Under the pieces are notes generated by a model. That model was not told where the DNA came from. It saw only the letters and a list, made by a program, of their open reading frames with translations, and did not search any database. From an uncultured Bacilli bacterium (lineage in GTDB: Bacteria > Bacillota_I > Bacilli_A > ML615J-28 > CAG-698), in assembly GCA_947624315.1 (NCBI GenBank), contig CANQJU010000073.1, positions 1 to 6,159 of the forward strand: a stretch of DNA of 6,159 nt, written 5' to 3'. Position numbers and translations under genes: made by a program. Positions 4,576 through 6,159 of this stretch are shown here, piece by piece. Each line of letters begins with the position of its first letter. Position 1 is the first letter of the stretch.

Positions 4576-6159
4576 ATGAGGCGCTTAAAATATGTTAATT
4601 GGTATCTCAAAAAGTATTGGTGGAAGTACCTTTTAGGAATTGTGCTATCAATAGCAATAATTTATTGCAATATTAAACAACCAGAAATAATAGGTGAGGC
4701 TGTTGACTTGGTTGGTTTAGGACAAATCACTAACCCAGTACTTATTTCTTTACTATTGACATTGGTTATTTTGATTATTGCTAAATTTATCATAAGCGTT
4801 ATGAAAAGTATTTGTTTAGGAAATTTGTTTCATCGCTTATTCTATGAGATAAAAATACGTTTTATGAAAAACATATTAATACAGGATGCTGATTATTTTA
4901 CAATATATCATCCTGGTGATTTGATGAATAGAGCTACATCTGATACATTTGCCATGGCCAATGTTTCAACACATTTGATATTTAGTGTTATTACTTTGAT
5001 GCTAACTTTGGTAATGTCAGCTGTATCTATGGTTACTTTAAATCCTATGTTGACATTATATTCTATTATTCCTTTACCATTTATCTTTGTTATTGTTGTG
5101 ATTATGCGACCTAAAATTGCGCGCAACTGGAAATTGGTTAGAGAAAAGAACTCAACAATGGGTAATTTAGCTATGGAAAGTGTTCAACATGTTAAATTGA
5201 TTAGAGCCTTTGTTAATGAAGAATCTGATTGTGCTAAATTGAATAATTCAGCTCAAGATTGTTATGATACAGAAAGAAAATCAGTTTTAATGCAATCTGT
5301 ATTTGATCCAACATTTAGATTCTTTACTGGAATTAGTCAATTTGTTGCTTATGGTTATGGAGCTTTTTTGATTATCAATCAAAAAATGACAGTTGGTGAG
5401 TTAATTACTTTCAGTTTATTGCTTGCTCAATTTGCTTCTCCAATGTTACAATTAGGAAATCAAATTTCTCGTTTTGCTCAAAGTGCTATTTCCTTTGATC
5501 GTATTATTGAAGTGTTGCAAGCTAAACCATCTATTAATGATCCAATTAATCCATTACCACTTAATGATTTTGAAAGTTTCAAATTTAATGATTTCCATTT
5601 TACGTATCCTGATACTAATTTAGAGATTATTAAAGGTGTTAATTTGGAGATTAAAAATGGTAAATCATTAGGAATAGTTGGTAGAACTGGTAGTGGTAAA
5701 TCGACTTTAGCAAGGCAATTGCTTCGTCGTTATGATTTAGTACATAATGATGAATTACTAATTAATGATGAACCAATCAATATGTATAATAAAGTTGACA
5801 TTCGTAAATTAGTTGCTTATGTTCCTCAAGAACATTTACTATTTGCTAGAAGTGTTCAAGATAATATTCTTATGGGAACAAGTGAAACATCTGATATTGA
5901 TTTAGATTATGCTATTAAAATGGCTGATTTTGAAAAGGATTTGGCTTTTCTTGAAGATGGTTTAGAAACGATTGTTGGAGAATATGGAGTAACCTTAAGT
6001 GGTGGTCAAAAACAAAGACTATCAATTGCTCGAGCTTTAATTAAAGATGCTCCAATTTTGATTTTAGATGATTCTTTAAGTGCTGTTGATGGTAGAACAG
6101 AAGCCAACATTATTCGTAACTTAAAAGAAATCCGCAATAATAAAACTAATATTATTATT
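4576..6159 (+). CDS. ABC exporter half-transporter, YheI/BmrC/MdlA-like (degenerate-site half), 3' end outside the window
   Basis: An uninterrupted frame of 528 codons runs to the last base of the window; full members are about 580 residues, so some 50-60 are missing. Residues about 1-315 are the transmembrane domain with six likely helices (near 18-36, 55-77, 133-153, 157-178, 245-268, 272-296) and a typical YHPGDLMNRATSD segment (111-123). The ATPase domain follows: A-loop Y344, Walker A GRTGSGKST (369-377), Q-loop Q418, signature LSGGQ (474-478), Walker B ILILD (494-498) and D-loop SAVD (502-505). The residue after Walker B is D499, not the catalytic Glu. This is the hallmark of one half of heterodimeric exporters such as Bacillus YheI/YheH (BmrCD) and E. 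coli MdlAB. The stretch VPQEHLLFARSVQDNIL (416-432) also resembles YheI as I recall it. The missing part should hold the H-loop. A partner gene with a canonical Glu is expected downstream. Known relatives export drugs or other amphiphiles; the substrate here is unknown. Confidence 0.95.
   Translation, partial: MRRLKYVNWYLKKYWWKYLLGIVLSIAIIYCNIKQPEIIGEAVDLVGLGQITNPVLISLLLTLVILIIAKFIISVMKSICLGNLFHRLFYEIKIRFMKNILIQDADYFTIYHPGDLMNRATSDTFAMANVSTHLIFSVITLMLTLVMSAVSMVTLNPMLTLYSIIPLPFIFVIVVIMRPKIARNWKLVREKNSTMGNLAMESVQHVKLIRAFVNEESDCAKLNNSAQDCYDTERKSVLMQSVFDPTFRFFTGISQFVAYGYGAFLIINQKMTVGELITFSLLLAQFASPMLQLGNQISRFAQSAISFDRIIEVLQAKPSINDPINPLPLNDFESFKFNDFHFTYPDTNLEIIKGVNLEIKNGKSLGIVGRTGSGKSTLARQLLRRYDLVHNDELLINDEPINMYNKVDIRKLVAYVPQEHLLFARSVQDNILMGTSETSDIDLDYAIKMADFEKDLAFLEDGLETIVGEYGVTLSGGQKQRLSIARALIKDAPILILDDSLSAVDGRTEANIIRNLKEIRNNKTNIII

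Noticed and set aside
4908..5126. 72-codon open frame on the - strand
   Set aside because: It is antisense to the exporter's transmembrane domain, which is firmly assigned.
24..6159. TGA=Trp genetic code, as in Mycoplasma
   Set aside because: All four long frames are open under the standard code, contain many TGG tryptophan codons and have no in-frame TGA.
1..6159. A multi-gene defence or mobile system
   Set aside because: No integrase, transposase, nuclease cluster, toxin-antitoxin pair or repeat array was found, and the genes are split by their own promoters and terminators.

Overview
The window is AT-rich DNA (about 30% GC by eye) carrying four genes, all on the + strand. The sequence suggests a low-GC Bacilli or Mollicutes-related bacterium: strong Shine-Dalgarno sites, sigma-A-type promoters with extended -10 elements, heavy use of A/T-ending codons, and a transporter that resembles the Bacillus YheI/BmrC half-transporter. 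No in-frame TGA occurs in any of the four reading frames and tryptophan is written as TGG. The organism therefore uses the standard bacterial code, not the TGA=Trp code of Mycoplasma and Spiroplasma. The lineage is inferred, perhaps a gut Firmicute; nothing here names a species.

Layout. (1) 24-2438: an 804-residue cell-surface protein. It has an N-terminal membrane anchor, three atypical bacterial Ig-like modules, a central beta-rich domain and a C-terminal ComEC-like metallo-beta-lactamase (MBL) domain. (2) 2439-2528: a spacer with a near-consensus promoter (TTGACA, 17 nt, TAAAAT). (3) 2529-3029: a small single-pass membrane protein with a highly acidic linker and a C-terminal DUF2188 domain, followed by a strong intrinsic terminator. 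(4) 3187-4425: a class I PLP-dependent aminotransferase with its own extended -10 promoter, a GTG start and its own terminator. (5) 4576-6159: an ABC exporter half-transporter, cut by the window end. It carries Asp in place of the catalytic Glu after Walker B, which marks it as the degenerate half of a heterodimeric exporter.

The genes look like neighbouring, largely independent transcription units rather than one operon. Each of the last three has a recognisable promoter, and two hairpin terminators separate genes 2/3 and 3/4. Only genes 1 and 2 could share a transcript, because no clear terminator lies between them; both encode membrane-anchored proteins. No shared pathway is evident.

There are no RNA genes, insertion sequences, CRISPR arrays, phage genes or attachment sites that I can support. 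The least ordinary item is the surface-anchored MBL protein. The rest looks like normal chromosomal content, and I see no convincing new multi-gene system.
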